DNA of 64,000 nucleotides from Allantophomopsis cytisporea (Eukaryota > Ascomycota > Leotiomycetes > Phacidiales > Phacidiaceae), in the NCBI GenBank assembly GCA_024752435.1, contig CP103029.1, forward strand, positions 372,001-436,000, in the 5' to 3' direction. The translations under genes were made by a program, and so were the position numbers. Below are positions 47,668 to 58,861 of this stretch, piece after piece. How positions within the stretch are numbered: position 1 is the first letter of the stretch; each line of letters begins with the position of its first letter. Under the pieces are notes generated by a model. It was not told where the DNA came from. It worked only from the letters and a program-made list of their open reading frames with translations, and ran no database searches.

Positions 47668-48488
47668 GAATGACTCACGTGGTAGTTGACTGATGATGCC
47701 ATGGTTCTGAGAGTCTGGAAGTTAAAATGGTAGTTAACTGTGATGATGTGATGGTTCTGAGGTTGTGAGAGAAGCTCTTTAGAAATGCTGCAGTTCTATG
47801 ATGTATAAATTGCAGGTCCTAGTTCGCACTTCCTAATTGGGAACTACTCACTTCGGATATGAAAACCATAGTTACCTTAATATTACCACCACCTGAACTT
47901 ACATACACGCAATTAACAAGCTATCGACTACCTTTGAGTTATTAGATGCCTGTTCATAACTGATTACCTCTCAATTATTGATTACTACTTGATATTCGAC
48001 TATTTCTTAGTTAATGATTGAGAGGTAGTCAAATGTTAAGAAGCAATCAATAACTACTTCTTAATAACTGAACCCCTTCTCAATCATCGACTCCCATTCA
48101 GTCATTGATTACACTAAAGTCATATCAATAGCTCTATTCGTCGTGTAGCTGATCAGCTTTAAAATCGTAGAGTGTTATATTTTAGTAGCATGGTATATAT
48201 ATATATATTAGATCTAGGAGTCGCCCCATTTTTGTCTTGGTACTATAGCGACTAACGACTACGACTACGACGTAAAACCTCATACTTAACTGACAGAAAG
48301 CCTCCAGCCATATAATACTGTATCAAAATGTCGAAGTAACGATCATCCGATTTTTTTCTCAGCAAAATATACCTGGTCAACAACCGCCCTTCTTCTCCCC
48401 TACGCGCCCTCAGGAGTCGAATAAAATATAAAACCTGTAGGAATCTCTCTATGATATGAACTGTATAAAAAAAGGTCAAAAAGAAAGA
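47668..48488. other. AT-rich intergenic patch with inverted and direct repeats
   Basis: About 0.8 kb, noticeably AT-rich, between the HNH-type gene start and the tRNA 3' end. It contains an imperfect direct repeat (GTAGTTGACTGATGATG near 47682 and GTAGTTAACTGTGATGATG near 47731, both followed by a copy of ATGGTTCTGAG), an inverted repeat at 47962-48030 and a (TA)n run near 48190. A run of seven A (on the plus strand) near 48468 is a likely polymerase III terminator for the tRNA. No gene is seen. Confidence 0.55.
47962..48030. repeat. Imperfect 18-bp inverted repeat
   Basis: The arm 47962-47979 (GATTACCTCTCAATTATT) and the arm 48013-48030 (AATGATTGAGAGGTAGTC) pair at 16 of 18 positions around a 33-bp spacer. 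Nearby sequence repeats related AATCATTGATTA words. It could be a remnant of a small inverted-repeat element. Confidence 0.6.
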
Positions 48489-48577
48489 CTCCGGATCAGG
48501 GAATCGAACCCTGCGCTCCCGCGATCAGAAGACATGTCTAATGAGAGGCGGAAATGTTACCGATACACCAATCCGGA
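48489..48577 (-). tRNA. tRNA-Glu (anticodon CUC), intron-containing
   Basis: Read on the minus strand, the acceptor stem TCCGGAT pairs perfectly with ATCCGGA and is followed by a discriminator G. The D-arm/A-box (TGGTGTATCGG) and the T-arm/B-box (CAGGGTTCGATTCCCTG) are canonical. The anticodon stem TCCGC pairs with GCGGG and encloses CTCTCA followed by about 18 extra bases (TTAGACATGTCTTCTGAT), which fit an intron one base 3' of the anticodon. The anticodon is CTC, so it is charged with glutamate and reads GAG. The mature length would be about 71-72 nt. Runs of T (A on the plus strand, near 48468 and 48477) lie downstream as polymerase III terminators. The CCA end is not encoded. Confidence 0.93.
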
Positions 48578-50362
48578 TTTTGTTGGACCCAAGTCCCATG
48601 CTTGAAAATATAACTCGTCACTCTGCCCAGGATAATCATGCTCTAGTGGTGGGTCGGGTAGAAAAATCCTTTGTTCGCGCGGCTATCTTCCCCGACCGTT
48701 TTCCGTGCAAGCGAGAGACGCGACGTCAGAACGGTGGAAAAGCCGAGGTGTGGACATTTGATCTGATTTGCAGGGAGAAGTCGAATACATTGTAAATGGT
48801 CTTTGGAGGACCGAATGCCCCTTCTCCTATTATATTGATTTGCACATACTTACCGATCTTTGTGTTCTCGAACCATATTCAGCCATATTCTAGCTTGATA
48901 GATCGGTTTCCGTTTTCGATATCATCCACTGGACATCCTAATTGCTTCCACTCCTCAAAGATCTTTCTAAAAAGGAGCGACTATACAACAGAAACCATAA
49001 GAAGAGTGAAGTACGCACACATTGCACAGTAAAATCAATAACAGGTGTTCGAAGTTGATGAATGATTTGATTCAAGCTTCTGCTACCCTACATAGATAGG
49101 GAGGTCTACTTGGCAGAATGTCTAGAACTTTAAACAGCTTCTACGGCCTGAGTTACCAAGGAATCTGTTGGTATTCAAAGATACATCCTAGATTATCCCT
49201 CTAGTCTCTAGGAGGACAACCCGATCGACCCCCACTCCAGTAGTTTAGGAGCAATGCATAGGAAACTTTACAGGACTTCTCATAATAGACCTCGCCCACC
49301 TTGCGCGACATCGTATCCGTCAGATACTAAATGGCTATGTATGTTCTGGGCGATACACAACCTCCATTTCTTATCTCAATTCCAGTCAGCAATAAAGAAG
49401 AACGAAAAATATATGCTTTCATATTTCATATATTGATTCTTCTTATGATATGTTTCGTAGTAAGAGCAAAGCCTTTACTATCTGGAAGTGACTCGCAAAC
49501 CTGACCCTCGTGTGACGTCGCTTCCAGCATATCTCAAACATGAATAGGACAGATATGTAGGGCATGACCATACTCTATCTAGAGATTACGGGATCTAGGA
49601 GACTGCTCTGACCAGCCAACAATTGAAATAAGGTATAAAAAAAAGAATTCAAATAAATGAAATAAAACAAATAAAAATTCGCTACATTCGATATGAATTT
49701 TTGTGGTCTCATTTTATCTTTCTTTCTTTCATAAGTAGGAGGGTCATTCGATACTATATCTCTTAGCAATTATATTAGACCTAACCCACACTGTGTGACG
49801 TTGTTCCAACGTACCTTACACAATAGGTAGCTTCTAGCATCAATACTAACAACTACAGACTGCAAGGGCTTAATTCGATGTGTGTTCAAGACAAAATGGC
49901 AGTGGCTGTTGAGCTCCCGCCTTCTACGGCCTTCGCATTAAACCGAATTAGGCACTAGTGCGTTACTCCAACCACCTAAGCTATTCCATCCAGCACCACA
50001 CAGACGCATAGCTGCACACAAACTTCCATGTCGGCCCCAGGCATCCAACTGCACCCAAAGGTAAGGTACTGCTTGCTGTTGCGCGACCTCTCCTGTGACG
50101 AGCTTGCCTGGCACTTCCCTTGCTCTCTCTCCTCCTTCTCTCCCTCCTCCTCCTCACTTTCACCAACAACCCACAACCAAACATCGAAACAAACAACTTC
50201 TCCTCAACCTCCAACTTCTACTTCTTCTAGGGCACCAAGCTACCCTTCAAGCACTCCCCCATTTGTTCAAGAGTTAAATTCACACTCAGCGAACGTCGAA
50301 TTTCAATACACGCAAAACTTCCAGTTACTCAGATCTCGCAACACTCAATCCACACAATCATC
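48578..50362. other. Intergenic, AT-rich on the tRNA side
   Basis: 1.8 kb between the tRNA 5' end and the SBP1-like gene. No gene is supported. Near 50040-50362 the sequence becomes pyrimidine-rich (CTCTCTCCTCCTTC and similar), as in the 5' UTR of a highly expressed fungal gene, with one GGTAAGGTA at 50060-50068. Open frames crossing this tract are artefacts of the bias. Confidence 0.55.
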
Positions 50363-51735
50363 ATGTCTGCCATCTTAGAGAAAGTTTCTGACGCCGTCAA
50401 CGACGTTACTGCCGCTCTTGGCAACACATCGATCTCCGACAAGGATGCTGGCAACACCGCAGTGGGTGCCAACACTGCCTCTGGTGGTGACAAGCCTATC
50501 AATGCTGCTCAGAATGAAGCAGTATTGGCCAGCGCCGCGGAGGGTCGTAGACTCTATATCGGTAACCTCGCATATGCGACCACCGAGGGGGAGTTGACTA
50601 CTTTCTTCAAGGGCTACTTGGTGTAAGTTGTCCCCTCCGTTCCAATTCCCTGACAAGCTATATCAACAAATTTCATGCTTTGTGCATGCGACAAGCGTAC
50701 TTGTCACATTTACTCACTTTGGAAACCACTACCATGGAATTCCATTGAAATCCACAGAGCACAAAGAACTACGAGGCTGACCTGTGATGTCATAGTGAAT
50801 CCACCTCTATTCCAAAGAACCCACGTACTGATCGCCCAGTCGGCTACGCTTTCGTCGATCTTTCTACTCCAAGCGAGGCTGATCGTGCCATCAACGAATT
50901 GTCCGGCAAGGAGATTTTGGAGCGTAAGGTTTCTGTCCAGCTTGCTCGCAAGCCAGAGGCAGCTGGTGAGAAGGGTGAGGCTGCTCCAAGTGGCGGTGAG
51001 GCTGGTTCCGGTGGTGAGGGTGGCCGTCGTAGACAATCTGGTCGCGGCCGTGGCCGTGGGCGCGGTCGTGGTGGACGTGGTGGACGTCAGGCACGTGAGG
51101 TACGTACAAGAGTCGTAGAGATGAGAGATCAAAAGCTAATCAAAATGAAGCCACAGGACGCCACTTCCGACCCAGCTCACGGTGAGGTCCTTCCTTTGAC
51201 CGACACTACCAACCAGCAGACCCCAGCTACTACCGAGAAGGCTGCAAAGCCAGCTCGTGAGCCACGTGAGCGCCGTGAGCGTGGTCCACCAGCTGATGGT
51301 GTCCCTTCCAAGAACAAGGTCATGGTTGCAAACCTCCCATACGATCTCAGCGAGGAAAAGGTGAGAAAACTCCCTAAGAATGCTGTATGAACAACACTGA
51401 TCAACCTCTCCCCACAGCTTAAGGAGCTCTTTGCTGCTTACGAGCCATCCTCTGCCAAGATCGCTCTTCGCCCAATTCCTCGTTTCATGGTCAAGAAGCT
51501 TCAAGCCCGCAACGAGCCACGTAAGGGACGCGGTTTCGGATTCGTTACTCTCTCATCTGAGGAGCAGCAGGAGAAGGCCGTCAAGGAGATGAACGGCAAG
51601 GAGATTGAGGGACGCGAGATTGCCGTCAAGGTTGCCATTGATAGCCCGGACAAGACTGACGATGATGCCAACGCCCCAGCTGCCGAGGCTGCCACTGAGG
51701 CTACCAACGATGCCGAGAACACTGCTACTGCTTAA
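50363..51735 (+). CDS. Two-RRM RGG-box RNA-binding protein, Sbp1-like
   Basis: RRM-RGG-RRM architecture as in yeast Sbp1, which binds eIF4G and mRNA and represses translation or promotes decapping. Exons are 50363-50622, 50796-51099, 51157-51360 and 51418-51735 (introns 173, 57, 57 nt), giving 361 residues. RRM1 spans the first intron: RRLYIGNLAYATTEGELTTF, then ESTSIPKNPRTDRPVGYAFVDL. A Gly/Arg box follows (RGRGRGRGRGGRGGRQ, about 172-187). RRM2 has KVMVANLPYDLSEEKLKELF and GRGFGFVTLSSEEQQEKAV. The tail is acidic and Ala-rich. The first intron is three times longer than the others. The ATG at 50363 starts MSAILEKVSDAVNDV. The C-rich codon use points to high expression. The assignment to Sbp1 rests on architecture; nucleolin-like proteins with the same layout cannot be fully excluded. 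Confidence 0.85.
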
Positions 51736-53901
51736 ATTTCCATATTTACAGTCCAGCATGCAATTTTCAGCTTTGTCTCTTTTTTGGGGATTGTTTGAAG
51801 GATGAATGATGCTACGTTTTGGGCGGTGGGAAGGACTGGGTGACATTGGCATTGCTTTAGCGTAACTTTGCTTTTTCACTTTCAAATCTTCTAAGGCGTC
51901 CATGGGTGGTATTTGGGACTCTTCGGACGGTTTTTAAAAATTCTAACATTTTTTTTCTCCCACACAAAACGCACATGTCTTCCTATATTCCCATTGTTCC
52001 TCCCCCTCCTCACATTCTCTTACTCTCTCAATGTCCCCTCCTACCTATCTCCTCGAAAAACAAAATAACCTCAAACAAAAGCACTGTACTTGTGTCAAAA
52101 AGGAATAAAAAACAGTAGTAATTCATCATTCTTTCTTTGTTGTATACGTGGTTGTGACTTGAGGGTGAGAGTGGGTATACCTGTAAGAGTTAGTGGCGTT
52201 TTGGAACGAGGGTGAATGCTTGAGTTGAGGTGGATTCTATATATGTATATCTTTTGGGTGTTCAGATCGTCTTATCCGAGTTACGCTGATTACAGTAACT
52301 CTTCGAGCAGAATGGCTCTGATGACTTCTTATTTGGTAGATTCTTGGGCTCTTAGAAAGAGGGAGAGTATACAATGATAGAAAATCAATGCTTTTGATCG
52401 TTCGGCAGCAACTGCACTTCACCCAATATGACCGTCCAGCCAGCCGTCCCATAGCAACCTTTATCGAGCCTTAAAGCGCCATTAGCTTAATTCCTTCATA
52501 TTGTTGACGGCTGCCAACAAATTGGTTATTGCCTGTTGGACCAGCTCTTGAATTTGCACACTTCGCGTTCATGAATGATCTTTCACAAAGACTTATCATA
52601 TTTTGGTCACAAGGCTACTTTGCGAAGATAGACTAGGCAATTCTGAAGTCATGGTTGTTGATATTTCGCTGTTAAACCAGAGCATCTTCAGATGTTTCTA
52701 CATTGTTCTTGTTTTCTTGCCAGGGGTCCTCGTTTACGTTGTAGTTGATAATTTTTTATATGCTTGGCGAAACAGAACCTCGGCTCCGCGAGTTGGTTCG
52801 AGAACAAGAAGAGGCTCTATGATGTTTAAACCCCTAGCTATCTTTGGTGTGTCTGTAGACTTATCTGAGAGCTTATATGCTCGTCCGACACAGCAGTGGA
52901 GCACTCAAGAGCTTTGATTACCACTAGTTCCTGTGACCCTTTTGATTCTGATTCCGATGTTGGTCTCTCCAAACCTGAACGAACGGCGCCACTGTCGCCG
53001 ACCTGTTTTCCATCTTGGATCTCGAAAATTCCTCCTGATTCTACCTGGCATCCTTCTTCCTGTTCAGCCAATTCCTAAGCGTCCCATCATTACAGTAAAA
53101 CAACAGAACATTTGGATGGAGAAATACCGAACACGGTTTATGCCTAAAAATGCAGCAGTATATTTGTTTCCTGCGGTTGGCGAGCCCCATCCATCAGTAC
53201 TGTACCTGTTTAGCTATTGGTGATGTATTCTCCTTTCTTAGCCGAGAAGCTGCCATAGGAGACACCTTGCGGGCTCTGTGTATATTACTGAATAACAACA
53301 AGCAACACCTTGCGAATAGCCACTAAGAAGAAGAATTATAACTGAATAGATGAGGTATATAGAGAAAGAAAGGGCTCTTATCCGTGAACAATTTACGGTA
53401 TGCTAGGGTACTTCCAGTGAACCTCTGGGATCGTTTTGAAGCACATGTCTAGACGCAAGGCTGAGTGAGATCTCGTTATCATATAACGATAATGAAGGTG
53501 TCAAAGTTCACATCTTTCGAAACATATCGTTTGGCAATGAAATACAAAGTAAACACGGACTATAGGAATTATATTGGGAAAAAGTGCCAAAATAATGCGA
53601 ACCATAGTGAATCATGAATTTAAATATTGAGGTTATTCTTGCATTTCAAGCTGAACTCATTGAGATGGAAGGTCGAGGCGCGGGCGCTAGCCCCGAACCT
53701 TACAACGGCGAGGCGATACCTCCTTTGTCGAATGCGATACTAATAGCTACATCCGGAATCCTATTACCTGGGATCGAACATACCATTACGCCATACCTTA
53801 GTCCTTGATATTCTCGCGAGCGACTTGAAGACACCGTTGCCGATCTCTCGACCTCAACTATCACCACCCCACCTGTATCGTCGACAACACCCCTTGGCGC
53901 G
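51736..53901. other. Intergenic region, possible gene relic at about 52600-53220
   Basis: 2.2 kb without a confident gene. Between about 52600 and 53220 there are several moderately protein-like short frames on both strands (for example 77 codons at 52838-53071 on the minus strand, SGLERPTSESESKGSQELV) that neither connect by clear splice sites nor match a family I know. The rest holds the SBP1-like 3' UTR and the GCS1 promoter. Confidence 0.45.
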
Positions 53902-55158
53902 ATGTGGGAAGTAGATCCGGAGACAAGATCGAAGGTATCCACCCCCACATTCCAGTCCCCAGATCCACTGCTTTGTATAACTTTATATTAATACTTAGGG
54001 TTTAGTTACTGGAAATCCAGAAAACGAACGCGAATGATCGATGTTGTGATTGCGGAGCCCCTTCCCCACAATGGGCGTCCCCGAAGTTTGGTGTCTTCAT
54101 CTGCCTGACCTGCGCCGGCGTACACAGAGGCCTTGGAGTACACATATCCTTTGTGAGAAGTATCACAATGGATGCGTTCAAGCAAGCTGAGATTGAGAGA
54201 ATGCGATGTGGTGGTAACTCTCGTTGGAAGGAATTCTTCGAAGCGCACGAAGATAATACCGTTGCTGGAATTACGTGAGTTGTCTTTTGGGATCGCGACA
54301 TTGGCAGATCTTATATTTGGTATGATAAAGAGCTGACTCTGATATGTAGATGGGATGATGCGACGATTGCGGAACGATACTCGGGGGATGTTGGAGAGGA
54401 ATACAAAGAGCGATTGACGAGCAAGGTCGAGGGTAGAGAATACGTTCCGTCTGAAAAAACAGCTGCCGCACCAAAGACGACAGCATCCGAGAGTGTCACA
54501 GCCTCTCGTAGCGGAACCCCATCAAATGCAGCCCTCGGAAACGACCCAAGAAAGGCAAAGGTAGACGATAAATACTTTGCGAAGTTGGGAGCAGACAATG
54601 CATCAAGACCAGCGGATTTACCTCCTTCCCAGGGAGGAAAATATGCTGGGTTTGGAAGCGCTGGTCCGGAACCACCAAAATCAGAGCAGAAGTTGCCAGG
54701 ATTCGACGATCTGCAGAGGGATCCAATGGCTGCATTGACAAAGGGTTTTGGTTGGTTTACTACGACTGTTGGAAAGACAGCCAAGACGGTCAACGAGGGT
54801 TACATTCAGCCAACTGCTCAAAGAGTATGTGTTAGCTCCACACGATCAGTCTATCACTAAAGTTAGTTGCTAACAAACATCACAGTTGGCGGAAGCAGAT
54901 CTTGCGAACCAAGCCCGACTCACAGCAGCTCAGTTGGCGAAGCAGGCCCAAACTGGTGCTAAGGGAGCTGCTGAAAATTTCAACAGATTTGTGGAGGGCC
55001 AGGGGTCAGATGGAAACGGATACCGAAAAGCCCCCATTGACGAGAGTAAGAAGGACTTCTGGGATAGTTTTGGAAAGCCAGATGATAGTGGATCTAGTGC
55101 TATTGGTACGGCAGCTATGAAGAAGAAGAAGGAGGGCGATGACTGGGAGAAGTGGTAG
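53902..55158 (+). CDS. GCS1: ARF GTPase-activating protein Gcs1 (ArfGAP1 type)
   Basis: Stimulates GTP hydrolysis by Arf and drives COPI vesicle traffic at the Golgi. Exons are 53902-53934 (33 nt), 54006-54274, 54350-54824 and 54886-55158 (introns 71, 75, 61 nt), giving 349 residues. The first exon encodes only [11 protein letters not shown] and joins LLEIQKTN, the usual ArfGAP1 N-terminus. The zinc finger is C24-x2-C27-x16-C44-x2-C47, followed by the arginine finger Arg52 ([16 protein letters not shown]). The C-terminal half has an ALPS-like stretch ([24 protein letters not shown]) for curved-membrane sensing and ends in GDDWEKW, typical of the group. The ATG at 53902 is preferred because homologues begin at WEVDPETR or a few residues before; a short upstream extension is possible. 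Confidence 0.94.
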
Positions 55159-56027
55159 AGTTATGTGCGTAGATACCTGATAACGTAGTCTGAATTTCTC
55201 GTTAGATTCTTAGCCGATGGGACCGCAGTTGTTTGGATATTATTACTGATATGAGTACATTAGGTATGCCGTTCAAGCCAAACTATCATAGATCTTTAAT
55301 AAACCTTAGATGTGCCAGTAGATTCACAACAAGCTTAACTGGAAGTAATGATCACTAATTGCAGAATGAGCAAAAATGCAACACAATTGAGATGTGTCTG
55401 CTCCATGACCTTTAATTATAAGTTCTATAACATTTTCGTAAGCTGTACGACTTAATAAATTACTGTTTACATATATGGCCACGCATGTTCTGGTCTTCAT
55501 TCTCATAATTGGCATTTCTGAGGCATATTTTCATAATGGATAGTCCATAAGCAAATTCAAACATTGTGGGAAAACGGGTCTGTTTTATAATCAAGCCCAT
55601 GGTTATATCAAACTGACCAAGCGCTGTCTTATTCAGCGCTTGGAAAATCATGACAATCTATGATAAGAAGCAATTACATGATAGTGAGCACGATTTTCAC
55701 CCAGAGCACTTGAAGGTACTTAATTTACACATACTTCACCTCCTCTAACAAAGAGGAGGAATACGGCCAAGGATAGAGTAAACACAATGGCTACACACTA
55801 CAAGCAAGAGCCATTCTCATTCTATGGATGACAGAATCCTTAACTCTATGCCAAGACTCTGAATTTCCACACAATAACTTGTACCATGATTCTTCTCATC
55901 CCTCTCAACTGGACCAATATAGAATGTATGACTCAACGATAACGGGTGGTATATATAATCTATCTTATTATATCAGATATTATGTACATGTGTAACTATA
56001 TCAAAATATACAAATATCTTTGAAAGC
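55159..56027. other. Convergent intergenic region
   Basis: 0.87 kb of AT-rich DNA between GCS1 (+) and the membrane-protein gene (-). No gene or RNA is seen; both 3' UTRs lie here. Confidence 0.6.
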
Positions 56028-57806
56028 TCAAATGAATCTTTGTACAGCCGAAAAACCCGCAAATATTAGCCCTGCTAAAACTAACAGAAAATTCCAAGAA
56101 AGTCCCGCAAACGCCCATTTTCTACCCCACATGTTCTTCCACGAATCTTCGCTCTTGGAATCCAAAAACGCCATTGCATATATCCACAAGAGCATTGCAT
56201 TGATGCCGAACCATGCAGTGTAGGACTTTACTGAGTCTGAGAAACTGAAATTATAGCTCTGCACCTCATAGTAATAACAGAATAGATACATAAAATCGCC
56301 GGTGAATATGAGGAGCATGATATACTCGAGGAAGAGGAGGGCGGAATATGCGGTTTGTGCTTTGAGGGAGGAATGTCGAGCTTTGAAAGACTGGGCGATG
56401 GGGTCTGAGGGGACTTTAACTGTTGTTGGGAGGGAGTCGGGAACTTCTGAGGGGTCCAAGGGGTCTGAGAAGGTCGATTTTGAAGGCGTGGACCAGCCAA
56501 TTTCTGAGGTAGGATTAGTTTTAATATATTGCTACATGAGCCGGAGAGTATGGTGACGGTTCTTTTTAACGTACCATATACCGACTCGAGATAGCTTATA
56601 AACGGTAGAACTAGGAGAATGACAGCTACCACCTGCCCAAAACCCCAGACATTTTCTTGCTCGATCACGCTCCTCATCCCATTTTCCATTACACTTTCTC
56701 TCAACATGAAAATCCGTACTGTGCCATAGACCAGCGCACCAATCAATGCAGTCATCTAAAAGTGTGTCAGCAGGAACCGGCTAAGCTCTTGAAATATGAA
56801 AGAAAAAAAGCTTACCTCCCACAACATACTCCCGAAGAAATCCATCGCCGAAAATCCCAAGGTAATTATCGAGTTGGCCAATTTAAGCTTCAGCTTACTT
56901 CTCCAACTCACGTTGTTCTCACAAGCAGAATCTTCCTCCCACAGCAGGATCCTCTCAACATTTTGCCCGGCACCACACACCACACCATACCTCAGAAGCC
57001 GCCTAAAAGGTCTTCCCACTCCAGGAAACAGCAAAACAACCCTCGCGGTATAACTTGCCACCAACCAAATCACACTGATAGCAACATACGTCTTCCCAAA
57101 CCCCTTCCCATCCAACACAACTCCATCAACCGCCCACTCACTCCTGGGATGCCAAAGGCACTGCGCTGGAAACTCCAACGGAATCTCCTGCTGCGTACTA
57201 AGATACCCCTCAGGCATAATCGTAGAGATCAACAACACAGCCATGAGCGCCATAGCAACAAGGCGCCACAGCCGGACGGCGGGCCGAGCATGGAAGTAGC
57301 GGCGCAAGCAAGAGAGCGTGGCGAGGTGGGTGACGGACGAGAACCAGGCCAGCTTGGCGGCGAGCTGCCAGTGGAAGACGGAGAGGGCGCATGGGAGCTG
57401 CACGTAGGCGGAGATCAGCACTGAGAGGCCTGCTACGATTTGCTGGTCGCCTAGGGTGATGATTGCGGGCTCGAGAGCGCGGGTCCATCTTTGGAATTTT
57501 GCGGAGGGGCACAGGGTTAGTGCCTTGTCGAGGGGGTTGGTGGAGATGGCGTGGGTGAGGTAGAGGGCGATGCTGAGGAGGACGGTGATGTATGCGGAGG
57601 CTAGGAAGCCTATTAGTACCTGGGGTGAGTCAGAATTGGTACGTATGTTGGGATTTGAGAAGCTGAAGAATGGTTGAGGATGAAGTTGGATTAATGCGTG
57701 AGAAAATACATACACCAATTCCTGAGATATCGGGATTGGGATTCAGAGCGGGGTAGGAAGTGCAGTTGAAAGCAGGACAATTATTTGAGGAAGAAGAACT
57801 TGACAT
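56028..57806 (-). CDS. Fungal multi-pass integral membrane protein, unknown function
   Basis: Four exons, 57714-57806, 56816-57619, 56575-56755 and 56028-56503 (introns 94, 60, 71 nt), give 517 residues. The N-terminus has the short luminal-type motif NNCPAFNCTSYPALNPNPDISGIG before the first membrane segment (VLIGFLASAYITVLLSIAL). Further conserved-looking blocks are RALEPAIITLGDQQIVAGLSVLI, WQLAAKLAWFSSVTHLATLSCLRRYF, VRLWRLVAMALMAVLLI and PAQCLW. Seven or more hydrophobic segments are present, the last near the C-terminus (AGLSWNFLLVLAGLIF). Similar hypothetical proteins are widespread and multi-copy in filamentous ascomycetes; I know of no assigned function. A long hydrophilic loop (about 360-420, SDPLDPSEVPDSLPTT) precedes the last two or three segments. 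Confidence 0.83.
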
Positions 57807-58861
57807 CTCTTCGGTATTGTATGTACTTCGACCTTGGATGATAATTACAGTGGCGGGAGACGTATATACAATTCGACCATCATCGCAGTCTGAAACCTCG
57901 AGAAAAAGAAACAGAAACAGAAACGATAATGTCTCGAAAGTGATTGGATGTTCACGAGTCTTAGATTTCATTCATATATTGGTCCAGCTCGTATTCAAAA
58001 GAGAAACCGCCCCCACGCGCATCATGGTACTTTCAGCTATCTTCATTATGCGGCTGATAACAAGATCAAACGGTAAGCACGTGATAACACATGTAATACG
58101 TAAGACGGGAATGTAACGAGATAGATAAGTTTAAGATTCTTCGACGTATCTGGTCTTGGTACACTGGAATGAGTAAGGTAGTTGAAGGTCTTGAGTGGTG
58201 CATGCTGGGTATAAGCGTGGGGTATTTCACAAGATACTTTTGCTGTGACCAGGATGACACGGGAAGCTTGTTAAGTTCCGACAGTACCGAATGGAGGGGA
58301 GATCTGCAGGCTGAGTAAGATGCAACGCATGAAATTATATTCTCCTTGGGGCAGGAATAACCTTATGGTATGCATCACAGCACATATATGTTCCAGAAGA
58401 AGTGAAAGGATTATCTAATGCAGAACAAAAACAGAACTATTTATCTACGCCAAGAGAATGCAGACACACAGACACATCCATGACGGTAGAATACATATAG
58501 GTCGACCGGAGAAGTAAGGAGAACAGGAAGATAAGGTGTCGGAGACAATAGAGAAGAGAAAATGGAAACAAGAACGCCAGCAATCACCTATCAACACCTA
58601 TCCAACCAGTCCATCCATCCATTCATCGCCAGATCCTCGGGCAGTAAGAAGAGACTCCAGAACATACGCCCCCTCATCCATCGCAAGACCCTCAATCAAT
58701 AAGAAGAGACTCCAGAACATACGCCCCCTTAGCCAGATACTCACGAGCAATCCAGTGGCAATCCCTAGACACCATCAACCAACCCAACCCAAATCATCCA
58801 AACCCAACACTCGCACAAGTCAAATCAGATCCAAACCACTTCTGCACCATTATCCCTCATG
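57807..58861. other. Intergenic with a duplicated 55-bp unit
   Basis: 1.05 kb between two minus-strand genes. The main feature is the imperfect tandem duplication around 58620-58735. No gene is seen. Confidence 0.6.
58645..58729 (+). repeat. 30-bp perfect direct repeat, 55-bp period
   Basis: A 30-base identity (58645-58674 and 58700-58729, starting TAAGAAGAGACTCC and ending ACGCCCCCT) recurs with a 55-bp period. The flanks are also similar (ATCGCCAGATCCTCGG versus ATCGCAAGACCCTCAA), so it is an imperfect tandem duplication of about 55 bp. It lies just past the 3' end of the 580-residue gene. Confidence 0.85.

Noticed and set aside
56657..57424. 255-codon plus-strand frame
   Set aside because: Antisense to the four-exon membrane protein, rich in His, Pro and Gln, with no domain.
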